From the NCBI GenBank assembly GCA_946414595.1, contig CAMKPE010000002.1, positions 44,992 through 108,991 of the forward strand: a stretch of 64,000 nt of DNA, in the 5' to 3' direction. This stretch comes from an uncultured Clostridium sp. (GTDB lineage: Bacteria > Bacillota_I > Bacilli_A > RF39 > UBA660). This document shows positions 7,052-17,438 of the stretch, piece after piece (position 1 is the stretch's first letter; each line of letters opens with the position of its first letter). The notes below the pieces were generated by a model that saw nothing but the letters and a program-made list of their open reading frames with translations, did not search any database and was not told the origin of the DNA. Position numbers and translations under genes: made by a program.

Positions 7052-8704
7052 TTATACTTCCTGAATAACAGTTATTATCATTGGTTTGCATTCAGTTTCT
7101 TTATAAAAGTATTTTCCTAATCTTTCTCTTACGTCATTTTTTATTTTTGTATAGTCTACTTTTTTATTATCTAAAAGCACATTTGTTTCAATTACATCAA
7201 GACAAATGTCTTCTGTTTCTTTAATAAGATCAGCACTTTCCTTAACATAGACAAATCCACGTGTTAATATTTCAGGCCCTGCTAAAATCTTTTTAGTTAT
7301 TTTATCAAGTGTACAACTTACTATTACTATTCCACTTTCACCAAGCATTTCTCTATCTTTTAATACTAAGTCTCCGATATCTCCTTGGCTTTTTCCATCT
7401 ATTAATATTTCATCAACTGGAATATGTTCAAAGTCTTCAACTAATTCACCATCAATAAATGTTGCTACATCACCATTTTGTTTTAGAATGATATTTTCTT
7501 TAGCATAACCTAAACGTTCAGCTATTTCAGCATTCTTAACTTGATGACGATACTCACCCTTAACTGGAAAGTAATACTTTGGATCCATTAATTGAATCAT
7601 AAGCATTAAGTCTTCTCTTGAAGAATGGTGAAGTAAATGTTTCTTGGCATCAAGACTAATAGCATTAACATCCTTCATTGCAATCTCATCCATAATAAGA
7701 GCAGTTCTCTTCTCTATTCCCTCATATGGAGGTTCTGTTAAGAATATTGTATCTGTATCTTTAAGTTTAATATATTTATCAAAACCTCTTAGAATACGCT
7801 CTAAGTTCATAAATGGTTTTTCCTTCTCATCTGATATCAAAATAACAGCATTCTTATCATTAATGTTTGTTAAATCTCCAATCTTAGATTTATCAAAATT
7901 AATATATCCTTCATCAATTGATCTATTAATCAAATTTTGAAGGTTTTTACCCATTACAACTACTTTTCTTTTAGTTTTAGTTGCTTCTTGTAATATCTCT
8001 TGAACACGATAAATGTGGGCAGTCATTATAGTACAAATAACTCTATCACTACTTTTTAAGAATACTTCTTTAATAAACTGTGTAACTCTATTATTTGGAC
8101 TAGTATGACCTGGTTTTTCAGCATATATTGATTCACTTAATAAGCATAATACTCCTTGTTTACCAACATAAGCTAGTTTACCAATATCTGTCTTATAACA
8201 GTTAGGTACTGTTGAATCAAATACAAAGTCACCAGTGTACACAATAGCACCATCTTCAGTGTATAAAACATAACATACTGAATCTGGAATTGAGTGTGTA
8301 ACACTTATTGGAAATACAACTAGATCACCAAAAGTTAATTTAGAGTGTGGTCTTACTTCCTTTAGATTTGTAGCAACAACATTGCTTTCTTCCAAATCAT
8401 CTTTAAGTATTTCCATTGTAAATTTAGTACCATATACAGGTAAGTCTGGCATTTCGTATAAAATATCTGCCATTGCCCCCATATTACTATCATGACCGTG
8501 TGTTAAAAAGATACCCTTAACATTCTCTTTATGTTCTTTTATATAACTATAATCGGGTAAGATATAATCAACCCCAAGCATTTTATCAGTAGCATACTTT
8601 AACCCAGCATCAAAAACAAATATATTAGAGTCAACGTCTACTACATACATATTTTTACCCGTTTCGTTTAGTCCACCTAAACCAAAAATTTTAATTTTAC
8701 TCAA
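7052..8704 (-). CDS. RNase J family protein with degenerate active site (RNase J2-like)
   Basis: 550-aa metallo-beta-lactamase/beta-CASP protein of RNase J size. The N-terminus KIFGLGGLNETGKNMYVV, the VTHSIPDS motif and TGDFVFD match RNase J, as does the C-terminal domain. The core metal motif HxHxDH, normally THGHEDH, reads THGHDSN, losing the conserved Asp and third His. SDS of the next motif is SES, and the late HxSGH-type block reads HHSSRED. Metal binding and nuclease activity are probably lost or weak, as in B. subtilis RNase J2, which supports J1. Starts with TTG after GAGAGGAG. Confidence 0.88.
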   Translation of the reverse strand: MSKIKIFGLGGLNETGKNMYVVDVDSNIFVFDAGLKYATDKMLGVDYILPDYSYIKEHKENVKGIFLTHGHDSNMGAMADILYEMPDLPVYGTKFTMEILKDDLEESNVVATNLKEVRPHSKLTFGDLVVFPISVTHSIPDSVCYVLYTEDGAIVYTGDFVFDSTVPNCYKTDIGKLAYVGKQGVLCLLSESIYAEKPGHTSPNNRVTQFIKEVFLKSSDRVICTIMTAHIYRVQEILQEATKTKRKVVVMGKNLQNLINRSIDEGYINFDKSKIGDLTNINDKNAVILISDEKEKPFMNLERILRGFDKYIKLKDTDTIFLTEPPYEGIEKRTALIMDEIAMKDVNAISLDAKKHLLHHSSREDLMLMIQLMDPKYYFPVKGEYRHQVKNAEIAERLGYAKENIILKQNGDVATFIDGELVEDFEHIPVDEILIDGKSQGDIGDLVLKDREMLGESGIVIVSCTLDKITKKILAGPEILTRGFVYVKESADLIKETEDICLDVIETNVLLDNKKVDYTKIKNDVRERLGKYFYKETECKPMIITVIQEV

Positions 8705-8746
8705 AATAATTCTCCTCTCTTTAATTATTAAGAAAATACGTTCCTA

Positions 8747-8775
8747 ATTATAGCAAAAGATAAGAAAAATAGCAA
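8747..8775 (-). promoter_or_regulatory. promoter of the RNase J-like gene
   Basis: Minus strand TTGCTA (8775-8770), 17-bp spacer, TGC-TATAAT (8752-8747). It abuts the rnc stop codon. Confidence 0.75.
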
Positions 8776-9444
8776 TTATTTTATTGCTAATTTATTTAAA
8801 GCATCATGAGCTGCTTCTTGCTCTGCTTCTTTCTTACTTGATGCAACACCAGTTCCATAGATAATACCATCAACTCTTACTTCTACAGTAAAAGATTTAT
8901 TATGTGCTGGCCCTTCTTCATTAACTACATCGTATACTAAACTTCTTTGTTCTGTTTGAACAAATTCTTGTAAAGCACTCTTATAATCACTAAAGAATGA
9001 CACTTTTGGATCTTCAATGTATGGAACAATGATATCAAGAATTACTCTTTTAACAGTATCAAATCCTAAATCTAAATATATTGCCCCCATTAAAGCTTCA
9101 AAAATATCAGCCATTATAACTTTCTTAAATCTTCCACCATCTATTTCTTCACCATGACCAACTTTAATATAATTACTTAAGTTAAGCCCTGTTGAATACT
9201 CATACAAAGCATTTTCACATACATAACTAGCACGTAATTTTGTTAAATCTCCTTCTTTAACATCAAGGTTATTAAACAAATAATCACTACTTACTAATTC
9301 AAGTACTGCATCTCCTAAAAACTCTAATCTTTCATAATCACTTTTTAAATGATTTTCATTAACATAAGAAGAATGTAAGAATGCAGTTGTATAGTATTTC
9401 ATATCAACTGGTTTAATATTTAATAATTCAAATAATTCGTCCAT
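8776..9444 (-). CDS. rnc: ribonuclease III
   Basis: 222-aa double-strand RNA endonuclease for rRNA and mRNA processing. The signature ERLEFLGDAVLELV carries catalytic Glu and Asp; the second acidic cluster is DIFEALMGAIYLD. A C-terminal dsRNA-binding domain ends with ASSKKEAEQEAAHDALNKL. Full family length. It has its own promoter, divergent from yidD, and is followed by the RNase J-like gene, making a small RNA-decay cluster. Confidence 0.97.
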   Translation of the reverse strand: MDELFELLNIKPVDMKYYTTAFLHSSYVNENHLKSDYERLEFLGDAVLELVSSDYLFNNLDVKEGDLTKLRASYVCENALYEYSTGLNLSNYIKVGHGEEIDGGRFKKVIMADIFEALMGAIYLDLGFDTVKRVILDIIVPYIEDPKVSFFSDYKSALQEFVQTEQRSLVYDVVNEEGPAHNKSFTVEVRVDGIIYGTGVASSKKEAEQEAAHDALNKLAIK

Positions 9445-9461
9445 AAATAATCACCAAGGAT

Positions 9462-9490
9462 ATTATACATTCTCTTTTAACTTTTATCAA
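9462..9490 (-). promoter_or_regulatory. promoter of rnc
   Basis: Minus strand TTGATA (9490-9485), 17-bp spacer, TATAAT (9467-9462). The GGTGAT SD follows. Confidence 0.82.
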
Positions 9491-9506
9491 ATATCTTTTA
9501 ATTTTA

Positions 9507-9535
9507 TTGATTAAATATTTTTTTAATAGTAAAAT
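9507..9535 (+). promoter_or_regulatory. promoter of yidD
   Basis: TTGATT (9507-9512), 17-bp spacer, TAAAAT (9530-9535), divergent from the rnc promoter. Confidence 0.7.
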
Positions 9536-9553
9536 ATAAATGGTTGTGATGAT

Positions 9554-9787
9554 ATGAATGTATTAATAAAAATGATTGAAGGTTATCAAAATTTACCATT
9601 AAGAAGTCACTCTTGTTGTAAGTTTTATCCTACATGTTCAGAGTATGCAATTGAAGCTATAAAAGAATATGGAAGCATTAAAGGAAGCTATCTTGCAACA
9701 AAAAGAATATTAAGATGTAATCCATTAAATAAAAAACATGGGTATGACCCAGTACCATTAAAGGAGAAAAAGAATGAAAAGAATTAA
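9554..9787 (+). CDS. yidD: membrane protein insertion efficiency factor YidD
   Basis: 77-aa YidD family protein, thought to help YidC-dependent insertion of membrane proteins. The conserved block [19 protein letters not shown], with GSxKG and ILRCNP downstream followed by GYDPVP, is intact. Small, basic and amphipathic. Overlaps the next gene by 14 bases and probably drives its translation. In this window it is not beside rpmH, rnpA or yidC, the usual context. Confidence 0.95.
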   Translation: MNVLIKMIEGYQNLPLRSHSCCKFYPTCSEYAIEAIKEYGSIKGSYLATKRILRCNPLNKKHGYDPVPLKEKKNEKN

Positions 9788-10646
9788 ACTATTATTAATA
9801 CCAATTTTAATGTTATTTATATTCACTGGTTGTGATATTTTTAAAGTAGATAATATGGAAGATATTGATATTATTACTACAAGTTACCCTCTTGAATATA
9901 TTGTTAAAAGATTATATGGAGATCATTCGTTAGTTAAATCTATATATCCAGATGGTGTTGATACTTATAATTATGAATTAAATGAAAAATCTCTTAAGAG
10001 TTTTAGTAACGAAGACTTATTCGTATATGTAAGTTTTGGAAGAGATAAGGATATTGCTGTTAACCTATTAAATAGAAACAACAGTCTACTAATAATCGAT
10101 GGATCATTAGGAATGAAACCAGATTACATTGATGAGTTATGGTTAAATCCATCTAAGATGTTAATGGTATCTCTAAATATCAAGAATGGTTTAAGTGAAT
10201 ATATTAATAATACATACTTAATTAAAGATATTGATAAAAATTATGAAGAATTAAAAATTGAACTTTCTATGTTAGATGCAGAAATTAAGTTAACTGCAGA
10301 AAATGCAACAAGTAAGACAATAGTAACAGGAACTAAATCATTAAACTACTTAAAGAAATATGGATTTAATGTTATATCACTAGATGATGATAACGCTGCC
10401 ATTGATAAAACTATGGAAGATGTTACAAATATGGCTAAAGTAAGTTCAATTAAATACATCTACACATTAGAAAACACAGAAGATAACGAATATGTTAAAC
10501 TACTACTTGAAAACAATAGTAACCTTACTGAAATAAAGTTAAAAAGATTAGATAGTATTTCTGATGATGAAAGAGCAAATGGTGATGATTATTTCTCACT
10601 AATGCGTTACAACATTGAACAATTAAAGAAAGAAACATATAAATAA
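9774..10646 (+). CDS. ZnuA/TroA-like lipoprotein lacking metal-ligand histidines
   Basis: 290-aa lipoprotein: signal peptide with lipobox FTGC (Cys about 20). The body follows the fold order of zinc/manganese ABC solute-binding proteins: [17 protein letters not shown] at the N-terminus, a [11 protein letters not shown] segment where the family has PxGxDPHxYE, and [11 protein letters not shown] where it has DPHxWLdP. Both signature histidines are therefore missing. No ABC permease or ATPase adjoins it. Probably not a classical zinc carrier. SD AAAGGAG lies inside yidD. Fold assignment is inferred from these patterns. Confidence 0.7.
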   Translation: MKRIKLLLIPILMLFIFTGCDIFKVDNMEDIDIITTSYPLEYIVKRLYGDHSLVKSIYPDGVDTYNYELNEKSLKSFSNEDLFVYVSFGRDKDIAVNLLNRNNSLLIIDGSLGMKPDYIDELWLNPSKMLMVSLNIKNGLSEYINNTYLIKDIDKNYEELKIELSMLDAEIKLTAENATSKTIVTGTKSLNYLKKYGFNVISLDDDNAAIDKTMEDVTNMAKVSSIKYIYTLENTEDNEYVKLLLENNSNLTEIKLKRLDSISDDERANGDDYFSLMRYNIEQLKKETYK

Positions 10647-10668
10647 GTCGCAAGACTTATTTTTTTAT
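10640..10668 (+). terminator. bidirectional intrinsic terminator
   Basis: AAATAAGTC-GCAA-GACTTATTT then T-run. It serves the lipoprotein gene and may also end the convergent minus-strand gene. Confidence 0.85.
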
Positions 10669-11226
10669 TATATAAAATGAATTTCGATAATAGAAAGCAT
10701 AAAAGATATTATCAAAGTCTACACTACTTTTAGATAACATCTTATATATCCATTTAGTATTCTTTCTAATTGTTTTTAATCCATCATAGTTTATTACCCC
10801 ATTAAAGATTAATGCTATTGGAAACCCTTTGTAATAACTATTACTAAAGTAACAAAACAACTTACCATCTTTTAAAACACCACAATCTACCCTTCTTATT
10901 TTTAAATCATCTATATCTCTAATATCTTCAAATAAACTATTAATTGAATACTTACTTCTAATCATATTAGTAAAATTAATCTTACCATCTACAATTATTA
11001 AAGAATTATCACTATTACTCTTTTTATTTATCGAATAAATTATAATAATAATCATTAAAGACAATAATATATAGATTATTCGTCTATTATAAAGAATAAA
11101 TAGATAAGAAAATATTACAAATAATAAAAGTAAAGATAATAATAGAAAGTCTTTATAATCAATTCTATTTATAAATAAATGAATTATAAATAAGAGAAAA
11201 ACTACAAATAAAAACTTAATAAGCAT
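10657..11226 (-). CDS. DUF421/YetF-like membrane protein
   Basis: 189-aa protein with three N-terminal TM helices (about 1-75) and a soluble C-terminal part. It shows two YetF-type repeats: LIIVDGKINFTNMIRSKYSI with a following DIRDIDDLKIRRVDCGVL, and IALIFNGVINYDGLKTIRKN followed by W-x-x-x-x-LSK. YetF proteins are membrane proteins of uncertain role. ATG at 11226 is preferred because GGTGAT precedes it. A longer frame to 11322 lacks an SD and would overlap the divergent gene. Confidence 0.7.
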   Translation of the reverse strand: MLIKFLFVVFLLFIIHLFINRIDYKDFLLLSLLLLFVIFSYLFILYNRRIIYILLSLMIIIIIYSINKKSNSDNSLIIVDGKINFTNMIRSKYSINSLFEDIRDIDDLKIRRVDCGVLKDGKLFCYFSNSYYKGFPIALIFNGVINYDGLKTIRKNTKWIYKMLSKSSVDFDNIFYAFYYRNSFYIIKK

Positions 11227-11297
11227 AATATCACCATTAAAATAATGATTAAATGAATTAAAAAATATACATATCATATACTTTATTAGGTGAGTTA

Positions 11298-11651
11298 ATG
11301 AAATATTTAAAATATATAGCAATCTTTTATATTCCTGTTATTGTAATTAATCTACTTCTTATTACTCTTTCTTATTTCAATAAATATAATTATGACTTAG
11401 TTATTACAAATAGTGTTATCTACCTAGTATCTAGTTTTATAACCGGATACATTATAGGAAAAGAATCAAAAGAAAAAGCCTTTCTTGAAGGTGCTAAAGT
11501 AGGTCTTATAAATGCATTAATATCTTTACTAATAAGAATACTATTAAATAAGAAAATAACTCTATTTAAGATTATTACTTATATTCTTATAATAATTATA
11601 ACTATATTAGGAAGTATTATAGGTATTAATAAAAAAACTGAAACAAAATAG
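11298..11651 (+). CDS. TIGR04086-like small membrane protein
   Basis: 117-aa protein with four predicted TM helices and a basic C-terminus. Size, topology, the motif SSFITGYIIGKESKEKAFLEG and the position near tgt fit the TIGR04086 family of Bacillota membrane proteins of unknown function. TTAGGTGAG precedes the ATG. Ends in a strong terminator shared with the convergent gene. Family call is by pattern only. Confidence 0.6.
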   Translation: MKYLKYIAIFYIPVIVINLLLITLSYFNKYNYDLVITNSVIYLVSSFITGYIIGKESKEKAFLEGAKVGLINALISLLIRILLNKKITLFKIITYILIIIITILGSIIGINKKTETK

Positions 11652-11663
11652 TTTCAGTTTTAA
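11632..11663 (+). terminator. bidirectional intrinsic terminator
   Basis: AAAACTGAAAC/GTTTCAGTTTT, an 11-bp stem with an AAAATA loop, A-rich on one side and T-rich on the other, between convergent genes. Confidence 0.88.
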
Positions 11664-12434
11664 TTATTTAAAATAATCTATATATTCTTTTAATGTATAT
11701 TCTTCAAGTTTAACTGGTTCAGTAAACTTCTTATTACCTAAATACTCTATTTCCATAGTGTACTCTACAATATTATAAGTATTAAATCCTTCTTCTTTAT
11801 ATGAATTATTACTTATATCTAATACTTCATCATTTGTAAGAATAATGTTATTATTTTCATCTTTTAAAACACTATAAGAAATAGTAAGAGTTGTTTTATC
11901 AAAAGTAACTGCTTCCTTAATATCCTTACTCATTACAGGTTCTTTTATATATAAATTATATTTACCATTATTTTCATAAGAATATATTTTAAAAGGTGTT
12001 CCTTCAGTATCTGCAAAAACAATTGTATTTCCTTCAGTATCACTTACTACATTAATAACTATAGCATCTTTTAAAACACCATAATATACTTTGTCTTTAG
12101 CTGAATAATAAGTAATAGTATGATCATTAATTAATAATACATTTCCTGCATCAGTATTTTCATAATTAATAACTACTTTACCATCTACATCTTCTACATA
12201 TGTTTTAACATTTTTAAACTCTTTTAAGTTTAAAACAGTTATTTCACTTTGATTGTTATCAGTCTCATTATTATCATCTGTGTTTGTATTGGTATTAGTA
12301 CTTGTATTGGTATTTGTATTGTTTCCTTTTAATGCTTTATCAGAATAATAATTATATACAAAGAATATAACTACAGACATCACAATAATACATATAATGG
12401 ATCCTACAAACTTAATAATTAATTCTTTATTCAT
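11664..12434 (-). CDS. membrane-anchored exported protein of unknown function
   Basis: 256-aa protein: one N-terminal TM (about 8-30), then a Thr/Asn-rich linker of NT repeats, then an outer domain of about 200 residues with beta-rich spacing (VVINYENTDAGNVLLIND, KIYSYENNGKYNLYIKEP). I do not recognise the outer domain. Coded immediately downstream of the TSCPD gene, same strand. The NT repeat is a short hexanucleotide-type tandem tract that may vary in length. Confidence 0.7.
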   Translation of the reverse strand: MNKELIIKFVGSIICIIVMSVVIFFVYNYYSDKALKGNNTNTNTSTNTNTNTDDNNETDNNQSEITVLNLKEFKNVKTYVEDVDGKVVINYENTDAGNVLLINDHTITYYSAKDKVYYGVLKDAIVINVVSDTEGNTIVFADTEGTPFKIYSYENNGKYNLYIKEPVMSKDIKEAVTFDKTTLTISYSVLKDENNNIILTNDEVLDISNNSYKEEGFNTYNIVEYTMEIEYLGNKKFTEPVKLEEYTLKEYIDYFK

Positions 12435-12443
12435 AATAAACCT

Positions 12444-13818
<1,375 letters not shown>

Positions 13819-13829
13819 TCACCGAAAAC

Positions 13830-13859
13830 ATTATAACACAAAGAAAACGTTATTGTAAA
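13830..13859 (-). promoter_or_regulatory. promoter of tgt
   Basis: Minus strand TTTACA (13859-13854), 18-bp spacer, TGT-TATAAT (13835-13830). The short leader leaves no room for a preQ1 riboswitch. Confidence 0.78.
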
Positions 13860-13908
13860 TTTTAATTAATTATGATAAATTATAGTAGTATATAATAAGG
13901 AGTCTAGT

Positions 13909-15051
13909 ATGATAAAAAATATAATGCGAGTATTATCTGGTTTCCTAATATTAACCATGATTTCAATACTTTTAACAACTTTATTTAATGTAGGAAATGA
14001 TTTCGGTATATTTACTGAAAAACTGCTAATAGTAATAGTATTAAATATTTTACCACTTATAGCAATTTCATTTTCATGTCTTTGCTTAGAACGTGGAGAC
14101 GAGAATCCTTTCCTTAAATTTTTAAATCTATATATGACTTTTGCTATATTAGTATCAATTATATTAGTATTTGTATGTTTAGATAATTCTGGGCTATCAA
14201 GCCTTTTCTCAAATATGTTAACATCAGCTCTTGGATTTACATCTACACTTAAATTAAGTGGTTTTTCTCAAGTAATATATGAAATATATAATTTCATGAG
14301 TTCTACATTCTTATGTGTAACTCTTATATCAATATTAATGGTTGTTCAAACAAACAACACTATATCATCACTTATTAAAAAGATTGCTTATGGAGCAATT
14401 ATAATAAACGTAGCTATATCTTTATGGATAACAATAAAAGCATCAATGCAAGAAACACTACCAAATGTTTATGATCACGAAGGATATTATAGTTCAACAT
14501 CAACTGGATTTAATTTCTCTTCAAATGAACAAACAAGCGTATTTGCAGCAAAGGTTTATAGTATATCAACTATTGTTGAATCATTCGCAGTAGTACTTCT
14601 ATTTATTTCTAACTATGCTTTTAGTACAGATGCTGAAATTGACGCTACTGAAGTAGATTATGAAGTATTAAAGAAAGAAGCAAATAAATATTCAAATCAA
14701 CAAATAAATACACTTTATAAAGAACCAATTCAACCAAAACAATATACTACTGAAGCTCCTAAAGAAATAGTTAAAGATGCATCACAAACTGGTATTATGA
14801 ATATTAATAATCAATTAGGAAGCAATAGTAACGTAGGACAAGTAAAAGAAGCTGCTAAAACAACAAACGTAAATGTTGTAGATAAATCAATGGATATGGT
14901 TATGCCATTCTCTAGTGGACCTGTAATAAACGAATCAGTTGCACCAAAACAAGAACCACCTAAAGAAGAAGCACCAGTACAACAAGAACAACCTGTTGAA
15001 CATAAAGATATTCAAGAAGTTATGAAAGAAAATCAACAACAACAGCAATAA
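13909..15051 (+). CDS. polytopic membrane protein with Gln/Pro-rich tail
   Basis: 380-aa protein, not recognised. About six hydrophobic helices in residues 1-245, ending VVLLFISNYAFS, followed by a cytosolic tail of about 135 residues. The tail is rich in Gln, Pro, Glu and Lys (QEPPKEEAPVQQEQPVEHK) and ends in five Gln. The disordered tail suggests a docking or scaffold role, but that is inference. SD AAGGAG is seven bases before the ATG. A likely -35 (TTGTAA near 13853) overlaps the divergent tgt promoter. Confidence 0.7.
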   Translation: MIKNIMRVLSGFLILTMISILLTTLFNVGNDFGIFTEKLLIVIVLNILPLIAISFSCLCLERGDENPFLKFLNLYMTFAILVSIILVFVCLDNSGLSSLFSNMLTSALGFTSTLKLSGFSQVIYEIYNFMSSTFLCVTLISILMVVQTNNTISSLIKKIAYGAIIINVAISLWITIKASMQETLPNVYDHEGYYSSTSTGFNFSSNEQTSVFAAKVYSISTIVESFAVVLLFISNYAFSTDAEIDATEVDYEVLKKEANKYSNQQINTLYKEPIQPKQYTTEAPKEIVKDASQTGIMNINNQLGSNSNVGQVKEAAKTTNVNVVDKSMDMVMPFSSGPVINESVAPKQEPPKEEAPVQQEQPVEHKDIQEVMKENQQQQQ

Positions 15052-15054
15052 TAA

Positions 15055-15083
15055 AAAGAAGAAATAAATTATTTCTTCTTTTT
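15055..15083 (+). terminator. intrinsic terminator
   Basis: AAGAAGAAAT/ATTTCTTCTT stem with an AAATT loop, then T-run. It overlaps the Lys-rich 3' end of the convergent plsC-like gene. Confidence 0.8.
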
Positions 15084-15686
15084 TTTCTCTTCGTTTAAAC
15101 CTTTCTTCATTAAAGAACCAATTTCTTTAGCAAGCTTTTCATTAGCTTCTTCTAAAGTCATATCTCCTACTTTAAAAGGTTTACCTATATAAAATCTTAA
15201 GTTCTTACTTCTAAACTTATAATCTCCTGTAATACCAACTGGCACTAAATAAGAATCAGTCTTCTTAGCCATTGATACAGCACCAAATTTAAATGGTAAT
15301 AAGAATGCATCTGTTTTATTTCTAGTTCCTTCTGGGAATAAACCAATTGCTCCCCCGTCTTCTAGCACTTCAAGAGCTTGTGATTTAGCATTCTCATCAT
15401 GTATAGAACGATCTACACTAATACAACCAGACATTTTAAAGAACCATGCATGTTTTCCATCAAAGTATTCTTTTTTAGCCATATAGTGAATTACTCTTTT
15501 TGTTGAAATAATAATTGCACATTGGTCATATACATGCTTATGATTAGCAGTAATTAGTATAGAACCTTCTTTAGGAATATTTTCTTTTCCATATACTTTA
15601 GGTCTATACCAAAACTTAAATAGTTTACCTAAAGTAGCTCTAAAGAACTTATATCCTCTTTCTGGTAATTTCTTTTTCTTAGCCAT
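15069..15686 (-). CDS. 1-acyl-glycerol-3-phosphate acyltransferase (PlsC family)
   Basis: 205-aa membrane-associated acyltransferase of phospholipid synthesis, making phosphatidic acid from lysophosphatidic acid. The HX4D motif is NHKHVYD, the glycerolphosphate-binding motif is FPEGTRNK, and a late VPVGITG-type block is present. Ends in a poly-Lys tail. The start overlaps the stop of the acyl-CoA ligase (TAATG). One of two PlsC paralogues flanking that ligase; the pair may differ in acyl or substrate choice. Confidence 0.9.
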   Translation of the reverse strand: MAKKKKLPERGYKFFRATLGKLFKFWYRPKVYGKENIPKEGSILITANHKHVYDQCAIIISTKRVIHYMAKKEYFDGKHAWFFKMSGCISVDRSIHDENAKSQALEVLEDGGAIGLFPEGTRNKTDAFLLPFKFGAVSMAKKTDSYLVPVGITGDYKFRSKNLRFYIGKPFKVGDMTLEEANEKLAKEIGSLMKKGLNEEKKKKK

Positions 15687-17437
15687 TATTTCTTATTTCC
15701 CTTCTCCTTAGCAGTTTCTTCCTCTTCTTCTGCAAGTTTCTTAAAGTCTACTTTACCAATTAATGTCTTAGGTAAAGACTCTCTAAATTCATATTCATAT
15801 GGTAATGAGAAACGAGCTAAGTTCTTTTCACATAATTCTTTAATACTCTTTTTAATTGCAGATGTATCAGTATACCCACTCTTTAATACAATAATTGCTT
15901 TTGCAACTTGTACTTTATATTTATGTGGTATACCAATAACTGTACATTTCATTACTGCTTCATGAGATTCAATAACAGTTTCAATTTGTTGTGGATATAC
16001 ATTATAACCACTAGAGATAATCATTCTCTTTAATCTACTTTGATAGAAGATTATTCCATCTTCTTCTCTAATGTATCCCATATCTCCTGTATGAAGCCAT
16101 AACATTTTATCTTTATGAATTTGTAATGCGTCATTTGTTTCTACTTCATTATTGTAGTATCCCATCATTACAGTAGGACCACTTATACATATCTCACCTA
16201 TTTCTCCATTTGGAAGTTCATCTTGAGTATGAGGTCTTACTATTTTAACGCTATTTCCTGGGAAAGGTATTCCAATACTTCCTAATACGTTATAATCACC
16301 ATATGCAAGTATTGCAGCACCAGATGCTTCAGATAATCCATAACCTTGCATTATTGTCGCATCAGACTTGTGATCTAATAAGAATTCATTAACTTTATTT
16401 CCTAAAGATTCAGTTAAAGAATCTCCCCCACAAATAACATATTTAAGTTTAGATAAATCTAATTTTTTATTATTTGTATTTAGTAATGCTTCAAATAATG
16501 TTGGAACTCCAACGATTATACTTGGATCATGTTTCATTAATAACTTATCAAAATGTTTTGCATCAAACTGTGGTATTAAGTCAACGCTTGCTCCAATATG
16601 AAGTACTGCGTGCATTGATACTCCAAGACCAAAAGCATGAAATACTGGCATGATAGCAAGTACTCTATCGTTTGGCTCTAGCTTAGTAAATAACATCTTT
16701 ATTTGTTCAGCTTCAGCATTGAAGTTACCATTAGATAATACAATACCTTTAGGAGTACCTGTAGTACCACCACTATGTAATATTACTGCTGGAGTATCAC
16801 TATCAGTTTCAAATTCAACTTTACCTTTATAGTTATTTCCTTTAGCTATAAAGTCTCTCCAATACATATATTCACCTTTAAAATAAGGCTTTTTAATCTT
16901 ATAACTCTTAGTAAAGATATATCCTAGTTTCATAGGAATAGACATTGAACTACCTGCTGAAACTAAAATAGTCTTATATACATCAGTTTCTTTAATGATC
17001 CCTGCTACTTTTTCATAACATAAATCAATCATTACCATCATTACACTGTTAGTATTTATTAAGTAATTCTTAATTTCTTGTTCACTAGATAATGGGTGAA
17101 TCATACTAGCAATAGCACCAATTTTATTTAAAGCATAGAAACTTATTAATGCTTCAGGAGTATTAGGCATACAAATTGTAACAACGTCACCTTTTCTAAT
17201 ACCTTGACTTCTAAATGCTCTTGCAGCTGCATCAATTTGTTTCATAAAGTCTTTATATGTAACAGAATGTCCAAAATAAGAATATGCTATAAATCCATCA
17301 CGTTCTGGCACTTGATTTTTAATTAAGTTATATATAGATCCCTCTGGGACTTTAAACTTAACATTACCACCTTTATAGTATTCATTCCAAATTGCCTTAT
17401 TCTTCTTTTTAAAATTAAGTAATTCTAGTATTTTCAT
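15686..17437 (-). CDS. AMP-forming acyl-CoA (fatty acid) ligase
   Basis: 583-aa ANL-superfamily enzyme that activates a carboxylic acid as acyl-AMP, then as acyl-CoA. P-loop HSGGTTGTPKG, GYGLSEASGA, the LHTGDMGYI motif with RLKRMIISSGYNVYP, and the catalytic Lys in LPKTLIGKVD are all present. Best match is the long-chain (FadD) type. ATG at 17437 follows GAGGT; a GTG four codons upstream is less likely. Sandwiched between two plsC-type genes with overlaps on both sides, so it probably activates fatty acids for them. Confidence 0.9.
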   Translation of the reverse strand: MKILELLNFKKKNKAIWNEYYKGGNVKFKVPEGSIYNLIKNQVPERDGFIAYSYFGHSVTYKDFMKQIDAAARAFRSQGIRKGDVVTICMPNTPEALISFYALNKIGAIASMIHPLSSEQEIKNYLINTNSVMMVMIDLCYEKVAGIIKETDVYKTILVSAGSSMSIPMKLGYIFTKSYKIKKPYFKGEYMYWRDFIAKGNNYKGKVEFETDSDTPAVILHSGGTTGTPKGIVLSNGNFNAEAEQIKMLFTKLEPNDRVLAIMPVFHAFGLGVSMHAVLHIGASVDLIPQFDAKHFDKLLMKHDPSIIVGVPTLFEALLNTNNKKLDLSKLKYVICGGDSLTESLGNKVNEFLLDHKSDATIMQGYGLSEASGAAILAYGDYNVLGSIGIPFPGNSVKIVRPHTQDELPNGEIGEICISGPTVMMGYYNNEVETNDALQIHKDKMLWLHTGDMGYIREEDGIIFYQSRLKRMIISSGYNVYPQQIETVIESHEAVMKCTVIGIPHKYKVQVAKAIIVLKSGYTDTSAIKKSIKELCEKNLARFSLPYEYEFRESLPKTLIGKVDFKKLAEEEEETAKEKGNKK

Positions 17438-17438
17438 T

